From positions 372,001 to 436,000 of the forward strand of contig CAWDUQ010000001.1 of the NCBI GenBank assembly GCA_963805495.1: a stretch of DNA of 64,000 bases, written 5' to 3'. Position 1 is the first letter of the stretch. Each line of letters starts with the position of its first letter. Below the pieces are notes generated by a model. The model worked only from the letters and a program-made list of their open reading frames with translations, did no database searches and was not told the DNA's origin. Source of the DNA: DAHUXD01 sp963805495. GTDB taxonomy: Bacteria > Acidobacteriota > Thermoanaerobaculia > UBA5066 > Gp7-AA6. The position numbers and the translations under genes were made by a program. Positions 40,787-50,277 of this stretch are shown here, piece after piece.

Positions 40787-42109
40787 TCACCGTCCGGTGA
40801 GGCCCGCCAGGTACGGCGCCTGCTTCGTCAGCCAGAGCGAGACCTGCACGCAGGCGGCGACGAAGCCGCCGCCGGCGATCACGAGCGCCACGATCGTGCC
40901 GGAGCGGCGTCCCGAGAGCCAGGCCACTCCATAGACCGCGGCCGGCGGAAGCAGGAGGTACAGCGGAAGCGAGAATCGGTTCTCGACGGCGACGGGCATG
41001 TAGACGGCGACGCAAGCGAGGCCGAGGAGAGCGGCCCCGGCGGCATACAGCCGCGCGGGCGTCTTCCGGCCCTCGAAGAGCAGGACCACGAGCCCGAGGC
41101 CGGCGAAGTAGTAGAAGGCGTAGTTCGCGAGCGACAGCGGCCACCGGTAAGCCGGGCGGGGATTCTGGATGTACGTGAACGGGAGGTCCTGGTCGATCAT
41201 CGCGAAGCCGTGGGCAGCGAGGGTCCGGACATACGCGAGGGGACGGCGCCGGAGAAACTCGCGCGGTCCCGCGACACCCTCCGGACGCATGGGATTTCGG
41301 TAGACGAGGGTTGGCTCCCGCCCCGGAACGACGAGCGTTCCGTACTTCAGAATTCCCGTGCCCCAGCGAACCTGCTCGCGGTAGAGGCCGCCCGCGGGAA
41401 GCGGCGACCATTCACCGTACGCCTTGACGTTGAGGTAGAGCTGCGGCAGGACGGTCAGCGCGACCGCGAGGGCCCCGAGCGCGAGAGGTCGGAATCCCCG
41501 TTCCTGGTATTGCCGACCGCGGAAGAGCCACAACACGGCGAGCGCAGGAAGGAACGCGAGGTTGGCCGGCCTCACGGCGACCGCAAACCCCGCCGCGAGA
41601 AACGCCAGCAGGGCACGGCGCGAAGGGCGGTCGGGCTCGATTGAGACGAAGAGCGCGAGCCCGACGAGGCAGGCCGACAACGCGTCCGAAAGCAGCTCCG
41701 TCGCCCGGATCAGGACGATCGGGTTGAGGGCCATCACCGCGAAGGTCGCGTCGAACGCGCGGCGGGAGCGGAAGACGCGCTCGGCGACGCGGGCCGCGTA
41801 GAACGACGTCGCCAGATAGAGCAGGACCTGCGCCGTGGCGGCGAGCGCGCGGGTCGTTTCCGGCGACGGCGCGGTGAATCCCGTGACGGCGGCTGCAAAG
41901 AGCGGGTAGCCGTAGCCCCGCACGCGGGAAAACAGGTTGCCGAGGCCTTCGGACGAAACGATCTGCGACAGGACGTAGTAGTGGTACGAGTCGTAAATCA
42001 CTCCGCGGAACCCGGCGTGAAAGAAAAGTCCCGCGAGGGCCGCGGCCGCGGTCGATACGGCGGCCACGAAGACGGCGCGGCGGCCGACCGGTCCCGGATG
42101 TTCGTTCAC
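40787..42109 (-). CDS. GT39-like polytopic membrane glycosyltransferase
   Basis: A 440-residue membrane protein with about ten hydrophobic helices. The first periplasmic loop contains YDSYHYYVLSQI, where a GT39/GT-C enzyme would carry its acidic catalytic residues, and the helix pattern resembles bacterial GT-C transferases (ArnT/PMT clan). Such enzymes move sugars from polyprenyl-phosphate donors on the outer face of the inner membrane. The donor and acceptor cannot be told. It is 23 bp upstream of the amidohydrolase on the same strand and divergent from the next small gene. Confidence 0.6.
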   Translation of the reverse strand: MNEHPGPVGRRAVFVAAVSTAAAALAGLFFHAGFRGVIYDSYHYYVLSQIVSSEGLGNLFSRVRGYGYPLFAAAVTGFTAPSPETTRALAATAQVLLYLATSFYAARVAERVFRSRRAFDATFAVMALNPIVLIRATELLSDALSACLVGLALFVSIEPDRPSRRALLAFLAAGFAVAVRPANLAFLPALAVLWLFRGRQYQERGFRPLALGALAVALTVLPQLYLNVKAYGEWSPLPAGGLYREQVRWGTGILKYGTLVVPGREPTLVYRNPMRPEGVAGPREFLRRRPLAYVRTLAAHGFAMIDQDLPFTYIQNPRPAYRWPLSLANYAFYYFAGLGLVVLLFEGRKTPARLYAAGAALLGLACVAVYMPVAVENRFSLPLYLLLPPAAVYGVAWLSGRRSGTIVALVIAGGGFVAACVQVSLWLTKQAPYLAGLTGR

Positions 42110-42144
42110 GCTGCGTTCACGTCCCGGCGCCTAGGGTACGCTCG

Positions 42145-42492
42145 ATGCGGCGCTTTTCCGGATTCTCGCTGGCCTTCGCGCTGACGGTCCTGCCCGTCTC
42201 GCCGACGCCGAAGCCGACGCCCGTCCCCGGGACGAAGAGCCATGCCCGCGCGGTCGACGGCCGGGTTGTCTCCGTCGACGCCTCCCGGTCGTTCGTCGTG
42301 CGGACGCCGGCCGGCGAGGAATCGACGCTCCTGCTGACCGGCGCGACGCACCTCTCGGGCGGGCCGCTGAAGCCGGGGGGCCGGGTCGCGGTCCGGTACA
42401 TCGTTCGGGAGGGCAGGAAGGTCGCGACGTCGATCCGCGTCGAGGCCCCGCAGGGAGCCCCTCCCGCGGCGACGGCCGCGGGCTCCTCCTAG
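42145..42492 (+). CDS. Small secreted protein, OB/DUF5666-like
   Basis: A 115-residue protein with a signal peptide (FSGFSLAFALTVLPVS), then a Pro/Thr linker and a small beta-barrel-like segment: HARAVDGRVVSVDASRSFVVRTPAGEESTLLLTGATHLSGGPLKPGGRVAVRYIVREG. The pattern 'G.V.sVD...f.v....g....f.v...T....g...l..G..V.V.Y' resembles DUF5666/OB-like periplasmic proteins. The function is unknown. It starts divergently from the GT39-like gene with only 35 bp between them. Confidence 0.5.
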   Translation: MRRFSGFSLAFALTVLPVSPTPKPTPVPGTKSHARAVDGRVVSVDASRSFVVRTPAGEESTLLLTGATHLSGGPLKPGGRVAVRYIVREGRKVATSIRVEAPQGAPPAATAAGSS

Positions 42493-42534
42493 TCCACGCT
42501 TGCCGGCCCGACCGGTCCGGCTGACAATGCGCCG

Positions 42535-44218
42535 GTGAACCGGAGCGCGCCGCAACGACAGCACCTCGCCGGGGAGGTGTTCGCCGCGGCGGCGCTTCTC
42601 GCACTGGGTGTCGGCGCCCGCGCGGCCTTCGCGGCCCGGTTCCCCGCGACGGCGTTCTCGGATTTCCGCGCGCTCGTCGACTTCGGCCGGGTCATCGCGG
42701 GCCAGGGCCTCGCCCCCGACACCTGGCACTGGATCCAGTTCAACCCGGGCCTGCCGATGGTCCTCGCCGCGCTCTCGGGCTTTTCGGCCTCGGCCGAGCC
42801 GGCGGCGCGCACGGCGACGGTGATCGCGACGGGCCTGATGCCTCTCGTTCCGTTCGTTCTCTGGCGGCCGATCCTGCCCCTGCGCTGGCGCTCTCTTCGC
42901 GGGGGCTCTTCTCGCCCTGTGGCCCGGACAGCTCTTCTTTTCCGGCGTCGTGGCCCAGGAGAACTGGGCCCTCCTTCCGACCGTCGCCCTCGGCGCGCTC
43001 GCCGTGCGCGCGCTGCGGATCGCGGGCGGCGGCGCATATCCCGTGGCGGCCGGACTTCTTCTCGCCGTGTCGACGGCCATCCGACAGGAGCTTCTCGTCG
43101 TGCTCGCGCCGGCGGCGTTCGCCGCGGCCGGTCTCTTCGGGCCCCGCGGTGCGCGCCTGCGCCGGGGTCTTCGACTCGCCGTGGCCGCGCTGATTCCCCT
43201 TTTCGCCCTCGCGCTCCAGCGCCGGGCCGCGACCGGGCGTTTCGCGATCACCACGGAGCACGGCGGCCTCGCGCTCCTCGGCAGCGTCGTCCCGGGCGCC
43301 GCCGGTACGGGGTGGGTCGATCCGAAGGCCTACATCGCGAGCGTCGAACCGGCGCTCCTCGAGGACCGGGATGCGGCGCGTCGCGCGTCGATCCGACTCG
43401 CGCTCGACGAATGGAAGCGGCGCCCGGCGTTCCACGCCCTCCGGAGCACCGCCGCCGCGGTGCGCCTGTCGGTCGAGGGCGACGCGGACGATCTTTACTG
43501 GGGCGTCGGCGCCTCCGAGGCCCTGCCGCTCGCGGTCCGCGGGCGCGGTGCCGCGTTTTTCGCGCGCTGGGTCCCGCGGCTTCGCTGGGAGCTGGCGTTG
43601 ATCCAGGGTCTGTTCCTGGCCGCGTTCGTCCGCGGGGCCCGGCGGCGGGACGGCGCCATCCTCGTTCTCGCTGCATGCGTGCTGCTCAAGTTCGGCCTGC
43701 AATCGATGGCCTCGCCGCTCGGCCGCCTGATGGTTCCGGCAACGGCGCTGGAGCTGCTCTCGATCGCGCTCGGCGCGTTCTCACTCGCGGCGGCGGCGCG
43801 GCCCCGGGGATGGCTTGTGTCGGCGGCCTTCGCTCTCGGCGGGGCCCTGGTGCTTCTCCTCGTCGAGCCTCGCCTGAACGAGTTCGTCGTCGCCCGCGAC
43901 GAGCCTGCGCGCCGCGTGTCGCGCTTCCCGCTGGAGATCGCGGGAATGGAGAAGGTCTTTGCCCGTTGCGCCGTCGAGACGGGCGACGTGACCGCGCTCG
44001 AGTGGCGGAGGGCCTGGATGCGTCCATCCCCCGGCGGACCACCGGCGCGGGCGAGGTGTGAATTGCCCGCCGCGCCTCCGGGTTTTTCCCTTCGCCTTCG
44101 GCTCGACAAGCCCGGCGGCGGCGGAAGGGACGTCGTTCTTTCGGAAGGTCAGAGCGTTCGGATGGTCGAACTGGCCGTGCCCGGCGGGTTCTCGTTCCGG
44201 CTCGACGCCGGCCCCTAG
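42535..44218 (+). pseudogene. GT39-like polytopic membrane protein with one frameshift
   Basis: GTG 42535 opens a GT-C-type membrane protein: AAALLALGVGARAAFAARFPATAFSDFRALVDFGR and DTWHWIQFNPGLPMVLAAL, with acidic residues in the first loop. Near 42,870-42,890 the frame must change to continue as LFAGALLALWPGQLFFSGVVAQENWALLPTV and run to 44218. The break is next to short C runs, so a base-call indel is likely; combined length is about 560 residues. A TTGCCG -35 and GACAAT -10 (42500-42505, 42523-42528; 17-bp spacer) end 6 nt before the GTG, indicating a leaderless message. Function: probable lipid-linked sugar transferase. Confidence 0.6.
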
Positions 44219-44258
44219 AATTCCGTAACGGAAGTCGCTATGCGGCAGACGGTCGTCG

Positions 44259-44302
44259 GGGCGGGGCTTGTCCCCGCCCGCGGGCGGCCGCAAGGGCCGC
44301 CC
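44259..44302. repeat. Paired hairpins including 8-5-8 repeat copy 4
   Basis: Two adjacent hairpins fill the gap before the convergent YfhO-like gene. The first has arms GGGCGGGG (44259-44266) and CCCCGCCC (44272-44279). The second, at 44282-44302, is GGGCGGCC, loop GCAAG, GGCCGCCC, the same arms as copies 1 and 2. Confidence 0.6.
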
Positions 44303-44342
44303 CGACACACGATGGCGCCATCAAGACTTGGGTGGCAGGACA

Positions 44343-46397
44343 CTAGTGTCGCCCGCGTCTTCGTCGAGCCGCGAGGACGAGGCTCAGCCAGGCGGCCCAC
44401 GCCGCAACCGTCGCCAGCGCGAGCAGGCGCAGGTGGGGGATGCGGAACACCGTGTCGAGCTCGTAGGTTCCGGCCGGGAGCCGCCAGCCTCGAAAAAGAT
44501 CGTTGACCCTCTCCGCGCGGAGCGCCGTTGTTTCGATCGACGCGGTCCAGCCCGGAAAATAGATCTCGTTTTCGACCAGGAGAAGCGGCCGATCGGTCGC
44601 CACGCGGTAACGCACGCGGTCGATGCCGTAGCGCGTCTGCCGGACGCGCGGATCGGGTGATGCGGCCGAGGCCCGTGCCCGCAGATCGGCCACGAAAATC
44701 GAGTCGTCGTACGCGGGGGACGGATCTTCGACGAGGACCGGCACCCATTCGCGCCTCATGAAGGCGAGCCAGTCGTCGTCTTTCATGATCGTGGCCTTCG
44801 CCCGGAGGACCGGACCGCCGAAGTCTCCGAGAACATAGGCGCCGGTCAGATATCCGCTGGCGCGATAGGGACCGTCCCCGTCGATCCTCGGGGGCCGCGA
44901 CACCGGACGCCTGTCCAGGAACGCCGGGTCGACCACGACGCCGGCGTCGTGCATTCGCGCGGGAGTCGGCGAGAAGACGCGGCATACGGAGATCAAGTCC
45001 GGCACCACCCAGCCCTGGACGCGCGGCAACACGAACGCGGCGCCGAGGGAAATCGCGGCGAGCATGGCGGGGAGGGCGAGCGCGCGGCGCCTCCGCGAAT
45101 CGCGCCAGGCGAGCATGGCCGCGACGGCGGCCAGACAGGCCGTCGCCGCGAGCGTCGGCTGCGGCCAGAACGCTTGACCGGCATAGACCCGCCGGATGCC
45201 CCAGACGGCAAAGACGCCGAGCGGGAGGATTCGCCACGCAAAGGCGCCGGCGCCCCACCGTCGCCGGCGCAGATCCCGCCAGCCCGCCGCCGCGAGCAGC
45301 ACCAGGACGACGGCGACGATCCCCCGGTAGTCACTCGGCGGAAAACGCGAGTAGCCGAGCGGAGGGGCGAGGGTCCGCAGGATCGAATGGACGGGAAGCG
45401 AGTTGCCCGCCGCCATCGACGCCGCGAGGGCGCCGACCGCCGCCCACGGCCAGAGACGGCGCAGGCTCACCCGCGCCAGCATCGCGGCGCCCGCCAGCAC
45501 CGCGAAGCCGACGTAGGTCGAGCTCATGCTGACGTCGCCCGGCATCCCGAGCGGCTCGAGAAAGAGGCCGGGCAGGTGGGCCGCGGTCATCGTGGCCCGG
45601 TAGATCTTCTCGGAGACGTGGTATCGCAGGAGCTCCGCCCGGTAGATCCACGCGGGACCGAGGTGAATCGCGGCCATCGCGAGGCCCAGCCCGATCGAGG
45701 CGCCGAGCGCCGCCGCCCACCGGAGGGCCCCCCGATCGAATCGGCGCTGCAGCAGCACGAGCGCGGCGAAAACCGCGAGCAGGAACGTCGCCGCGACGAG
45801 ATTGCCCGGATAGCCGCCAACGGCGAGAAGGCACACGACGAGCGGCGCGAAGACGAGTCGGCGCGGCAGCCGCCCATCCGCCGGCGCCGGAGGGACCGCC
45901 GCCCAGAGAAGCCACGGCAGGATCGCGAAGGAGCGGACGATGTCGACGTGCTCGGCGTTCGAGTAGAAGCCGCCGAACAGCTGGTACGCGAATGCGCCGA
46001 TCAGGGCCTCGCGGCGAGAGCGGACGGCCGTTCGCAGGAGCGCGTACATCCCGAGTGCGCCCGCGAGAACGTGAAGGCACTGGAAAACGACGGCCGCATG
46101 GAGCGTGTAGGGGAGCTTCAGGAGCGGAAAGACCCACATCGGCGGATACCAGAGCCCCGTCTGCAGGTTGACGAGGAACGGGTAACCCATCGACTGGAAG
46201 GGCATCCACATCGCCAGACTCGCGCGCGCCACGGCCTCGGTCCAGTAAGCCGCCGCGGCGTAGTACGAGCCGACGAAGTCCCACGGGAAGCCGTAGCCCG
46301 CGAAATAGTGCCGGTGAAAGACGACGACGTTCTCGGCCGCAAGGAGCAGAAAGGGGACGAGCCGGAAGAACCAGCGGGCCCGGGCGGTCCGGCGCAC
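44343..46397 (-). CDS. YfhO-family large membrane protein
   Basis: A 684-residue polytopic membrane protein from GTG 46397 with about 11-13 helices. WDFVGSYYAAAAYWTEAVARASLAMWMPFQSMGYPFLVNLQTGLWYPP in the first periplasmic loop and AGALGMYALLRTA are typical of the YfhO / bacterial GT-C-like family. The C-terminal soluble part (LLVENEIYFPGWTASIETTALRAERVNDLFRGWRLPAGTYELDTVF) is the conserved YfhO end. Related proteins glycosylate lipoteichoic acid in Firmicutes; in Gram-negatives the substrate is unknown. It begins 7 nt after the end of the large glycosyltransferase fusion. Confidence 0.8.
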   Translation of the reverse strand: MRRTARARWFFRLVPFLLLAAENVVVFHRHYFAGYGFPWDFVGSYYAAAAYWTEAVARASLAMWMPFQSMGYPFLVNLQTGLWYPPMWVFPLLKLPYTLHAAVVFQCLHVLAGALGMYALLRTAVRSRREALIGAFAYQLFGGFYSNAEHVDIVRSFAILPWLLWAAVPPAPADGRLPRRLVFAPLVVCLLAVGGYPGNLVAATFLLAVFAALVLLQRRFDRGALRWAAALGASIGLGLAMAAIHLGPAWIYRAELLRYHVSEKIYRATMTAAHLPGLFLEPLGMPGDVSMSSTYVGFAVLAGAAMLARVSLRRLWPWAAVGALAASMAAGNSLPVHSILRTLAPPLGYSRFPPSDYRGIVAVVLVLLAAAGWRDLRRRRWGAGAFAWRILPLGVFAVWGIRRVYAGQAFWPQPTLAATACLAAVAAMLAWRDSRRRRALALPAMLAAISLGAAFVLPRVQGWVVPDLISVCRVFSPTPARMHDAGVVVDPAFLDRRPVSRPPRIDGDGPYRASGYLTGAYVLGDFGGPVLRAKATIMKDDDWLAFMRREWVPVLVEDPSPAYDDSIFVADLRARASAASPDPRVRQTRYGIDRVRYRVATDRPLLLVENEIYFPGWTASIETTALRAERVNDLFRGWRLPAGTYELDTVFRIPHLRLLALATVAAWAAWLSLVLAARRRRGRH

Positions 46398-46404
46398 GGC
46401 GCGG

Positions 46405-49400
46405 CTACCGGGTCCGCGCGGTCGCGGCGGCCTCGAGCGCCGAGAGCGCCGCCGTCACGCGGGAGTCCCAGGAGTTCTCGCGCCCGAGCGCCCGCAGCCG
46501 TTCCCGGAACCGCGGATCACGCCCGCGCTCCCGGGCCGGATCGAGCGCCGCGGCGAAGGCCGTCGCGTCGGGGGCGATGACGACCTCGGGATACGCCGCG
46601 CACTCCGGCATGGGCGTCGTCACCACGGGCTTGCCTCCCGCGAAGTACTCGTAGAGTTTCAGAGGCGAGGTCGCCGTCGTGATCGGGTTGATCTGGAACG
46701 GGATCGTCGCGACGTCGAAGAGCGAGAGGTACCCGGGCAGGAGGTGGTAGTCGCGCGGGCCGATCCACCGCACGTTCTCGCGCTTCAACATCGGCTTGCC
46801 CTGGAGGCTCTGGTCGTACATCGGGCCGATGAGCAGAAAGCTCCAGTCGGTGCGCAGGCGCGCGGCGGCATCCAGCAGGTCGTAGTCGAACCACTCGGCC
46901 AGGGCTCCGTAGTAGCCGGCGATCGGGCGGCCCGCCGAGACGAGCGGCTCGAGGTCGCGGTCGGCGGAGGGAGGAGCGGCCGCGGCGGCGAAGCGCTCGT
47001 ACTCGACGCCGTTGGGAAGGTACAGGGCGTCGGGGCGCGTCGCGACGGCCTCCGCGTGAAGCCGCCGGGCCACGGCCGCCACGACCGTCGCCTCCGCGAG
47101 CGCCCGCGCGTGGTTTCTTTCGAGGAGCACTCTGTCGTAGGGAAAGACCGACAGGTCGTCGATCCAGTCGTAGACGACGCGGGCGCCGTGCGGAAACGAC
47201 AGGGTCTGCTGGAAGTTGTAGGGGAAACTCCAGAGGAGCGGCTCCGGGATGCGCTCGAGCACGCCCGCGGGACCGCGGTAGAGAAACAGGTTCGGTTCGA
47301 TCTCCTTGAAGCCGTCGACCCTGTCCTGGGCGTTCGAACAGTCGAAGACCGCCGTCCAGCCGGCGCGGGCGAACGCTCGGGCGAGATGGTGCGGGCGCTG
47401 GAAGAGGTGGATGCCCCAGCCGACCGAGGGCAGGAAGACGACCGTGCCGCGCGAGCCCGGCCGGCCGAGAAAGCTCGGGAGCCCGGCGGCGCGGTTCCCC
47501 GCGTCCCCGGCCGGCGCGGAGGACGCGGATTGCGCGGCGCCCCACTTCTCCTCGTACTTGCGGCGGTTCTCCTCGTACAGGGCGAAGTACGCCTTCTCGC
47601 CGAGCTTTCGAAACGAGGCCTTCTGGAAGTGGTGCACGAACGCGTCGCGCGCGCACCGGATCTCGTATCCCTGCCCCCGTGCTCGGCGGCAGTAGTCGTC
47701 GTCCTCGAACATCCCCGCGCCGAAGCGCTCGTCGAGAGGGCCGACCGCTTCCCAGGTCCCCCTCCGGAGCGCGGTGCAGAAGAACGCGAGCATCGGGATC
47801 GCGAAGGTGTCGCCGCCGTGGTCGCGGGCAAAGCGCGCCGCCCAGGCCGGGAGCTCGTCGAGCCCGCGATAGCCGACTTCGACCTGCGCCTCGTTGGAGA
47901 TCGCGTTGGTCGAAGGCCCGACGAGGCCGAGCTTCGGGTTCGCGCGAAGATGCCGGACGAGCGCCGACAGCCAGCCGCGTGTGACGACGGTGTCGTTGTT
48001 GAGCATGACGAGGATCGAGCCCGAGGACTCCGCGAAACCCTGGTTGACGGCGGCCGCGAAGCCCCGGTTGTCGGCGTTGGCGAGGACGCGCAGAACCGGC
48101 CAGGCGCGCGCCGACTCCTCGAGGAGGACGGGTGTTCCGTCGGTCGAGCCGTTGTCGACCGCGATCACCTCGAAGTTCGGCCACTCCGTGCGCGCCCGGA
48201 GTGCCGCGAGGCACAGGCGGTTGATGTCGCGGTTGTCGCGGGTGACGACGACGATCGACGCCTTCGGGAAGAACTGCGGGACCGCATGGAGGACGTCCTC
48301 GGGCGACGCCGCGGGATCGAGCACCAGGTCGGCGGGGTCCGGCGATGGGTCGGGTTCGCCCGTCGCGTCGACCAGAAGCCAGCCGCGCCCGTCCCGCAGC
48401 CGGCGCCCGAGCGCGAGCCGGGACGGGTCTTCGGCGAAGATCGCCGTGGCTCCGAAGGACTCGGCGAGAGCGTGCGCGGCGAGCGCGTCATGGCCCGGGA
48501 CTTCGTCGGACGGGAGAGTCAGCTCCAGGATCCGCTCGGCCCGTTGCACACGAGCGGCGGGCCCGTTTCCGGGCGCCGCGCAGACGACGCGATGCCCCGC
48601 CGCCGCATAGCGCTCGAGGATCGCGCGGGAGCGCGCGGGAAGCGCGGCGAAGGCGACCCGCGCGAGCCAGACGACGTCGTAGCGGCTCTCGTCGGTGATC
48701 GGCGAGGCGCGCCGGGCCTCGGCAACGGCGTCGTCGGCGCCGGCCCAGTCCGACGGAGGCCGGCGCAGAAGCCGTCGCGCTCCTCCGGCGACGGCCCGGC
48801 GGGCCCTCCAGTAGAGGTTCGCGGCCCTCCAGAGACCGGACGTCTGGATCTTCGCGAGCTCCTGCCGGGTCTCGCCGAGACGCTCCTCGAGAAGGGCCCT
48901 CTGCCGGGCGTGCGCCCGTTCGAGTTCCTCGAGCCGTCCCTCCGACTCGGCCAGACGCGCCCGGATGCCCCCCGCCTCGGCGATGTTGGCCTGGAGCGCG
49001 TCGTCGAGGAGACCGATCACCCGGTCGGTCAGCGGCGGCGCCGGCGGCGGCTGAGCGACCAGGCGGCCGGCGTGGTCGAGATCGTTCTCGGCCAGCATGG
49101 AGAGGGACTGCGCGGCCAGCCGGAGTCGCGCCGAAAGCGCGGGGCCGGAGCGCCGCGCCTCTTCGAGCCTCGCGCGCAGGGCGTCGGCGGTCGCCTCCGG
49201 AAGCGGCAGACCCATCTCCGGGACGCCGAGGCGAGCGAGCAGGGCCGTCACTTTCGGGTCGTAGGCGAGACCCACGCAGGGCACGCCTCCGCGGGCGGCG
49301 AAAACGAGGGCGTGGAGCCGCATCCCGAGGACGAGGTCGCAGGCCCCGAGAAGAGCCCGCGGTCTGCTCCGGAGCGAGAGCCCGGGGCAGGACGGCCGCG

Positions 49401-50209
49401 CGGTCGCGGTGCGCCAGCCGCCCGGCGAGGCGCGCGGATTGCTCGAAATCGTCCTTGTCCGTCCAGGGGCTCTTCTCGAGCGGCACGAAGAGAATCGTCG
49501 CTTCGTTGCCATCGAGAAACCGGTCGAGCGCCGAGACGACCCGCGTTTCCCACTCCGCCTGGTCGACGCCGATCGCCCACGGCCGCAGGGCCACGCCGAG
49601 GATCGGGCCCCGCGGCTCGACACCGAGCTCCCGGAGGAGGTCGGCGGGCGCCGGCGAGCCCGCCGGGATTTCCAGAGCAAAGGCCGGATCGGCCGACACG
49701 ACGATGCGCGGCGCGGGCACTCCGATCTCCTCGAGCAGCGCTCGGGAAGCCTCGTCGCGGACCGAGAGATGCACCGCGGTGTCCGCCGCCGAGAGAACGT
49801 AGCGGCGCGCCTCGGCCGACGTGAGCGGGCCGACGCCGAGGCCGAAGAGAAGGGCCGGCTTCTTCGCGAGGGCGGCGAGCACGGCCGGCGCCGTGTAGAA
49901 GGCGATCTCGCCGTGGCGGGGCGTCAGCAGGGTCGACGTGTCGAGGCCCCAGTAGTCCTGAAAGAGGCCCCCGCCGCCGACGATGACGGCGTCGCTCGAA
50001 GCGATCCGCTGCGAGAGGCCGGCAACGTCGCGCCAGGCGATCGACTCGACCCCGTGGCGACGCGCGGTGGATTCGGGATCTCCCGAGACCACGACGAAGG
50101 AGATGCCGGGGACTCTCCGGGAGAGGCCCGCGAGGATCGCAGAGAGGATGGCCTCGTCGCCCGTGTTCCCGAAGCCGTAGTAGCCGGCGAGAACGGCCGT
50201 GCGACTCAT
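46405..50209 (-). pseudogene. Pyruvyltransferase-GT2-GT1 fusion protein with one probable base-call frameshift
   Basis: From ATG 50209 the frame encodes a polysaccharide pyruvyltransferase (CsaB-like) domain: LAGYYGFGNTGDEAILSAILAGL, VIVGGGGLFQDYWG. At a G/C run at about 49,384-49,387 one extra base shifts the frame; the other frame continues smoothly (SRPRALLGACDLVLGMRLHALVFAARGGVPCVGLAYDPKV). A coiled coil follows (LAESEGRLEELERAHARQRALLEERLGETRQELAKI). A glycosyltransferase-2 domain has SIVVVTRDNRDINRLCLAAL, VDNGSTDGTPVLLEE and MLNNDTVV. A C-terminal GT1/TuaH-like domain has VGWGIHLFQRPHHLARA and TTATSPLKLYEYFAGGKPVV. The repaired protein is about 1,267 residues. It likely builds a pyruvylated surface polymer, a known ligand for S-layer-type domains. 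Confidence 0.75.
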
Positions 50210-50277
50210 CCGCGCCAGTGTCTCCCAGGTGACAGCCCGCGGCAAGGCGCGGGCGGATCGCGGGTATGCTCGCGCCG

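Noticed and set aside
49384..49387. Two separate genes (pyruvyltransferase and glycosyltransferase)
   Set aside because: The pyruvyltransferase domain itself continues across the shift (GMRLHALVFAARGGVPCVGL lies after it), and the shift is in a G run.
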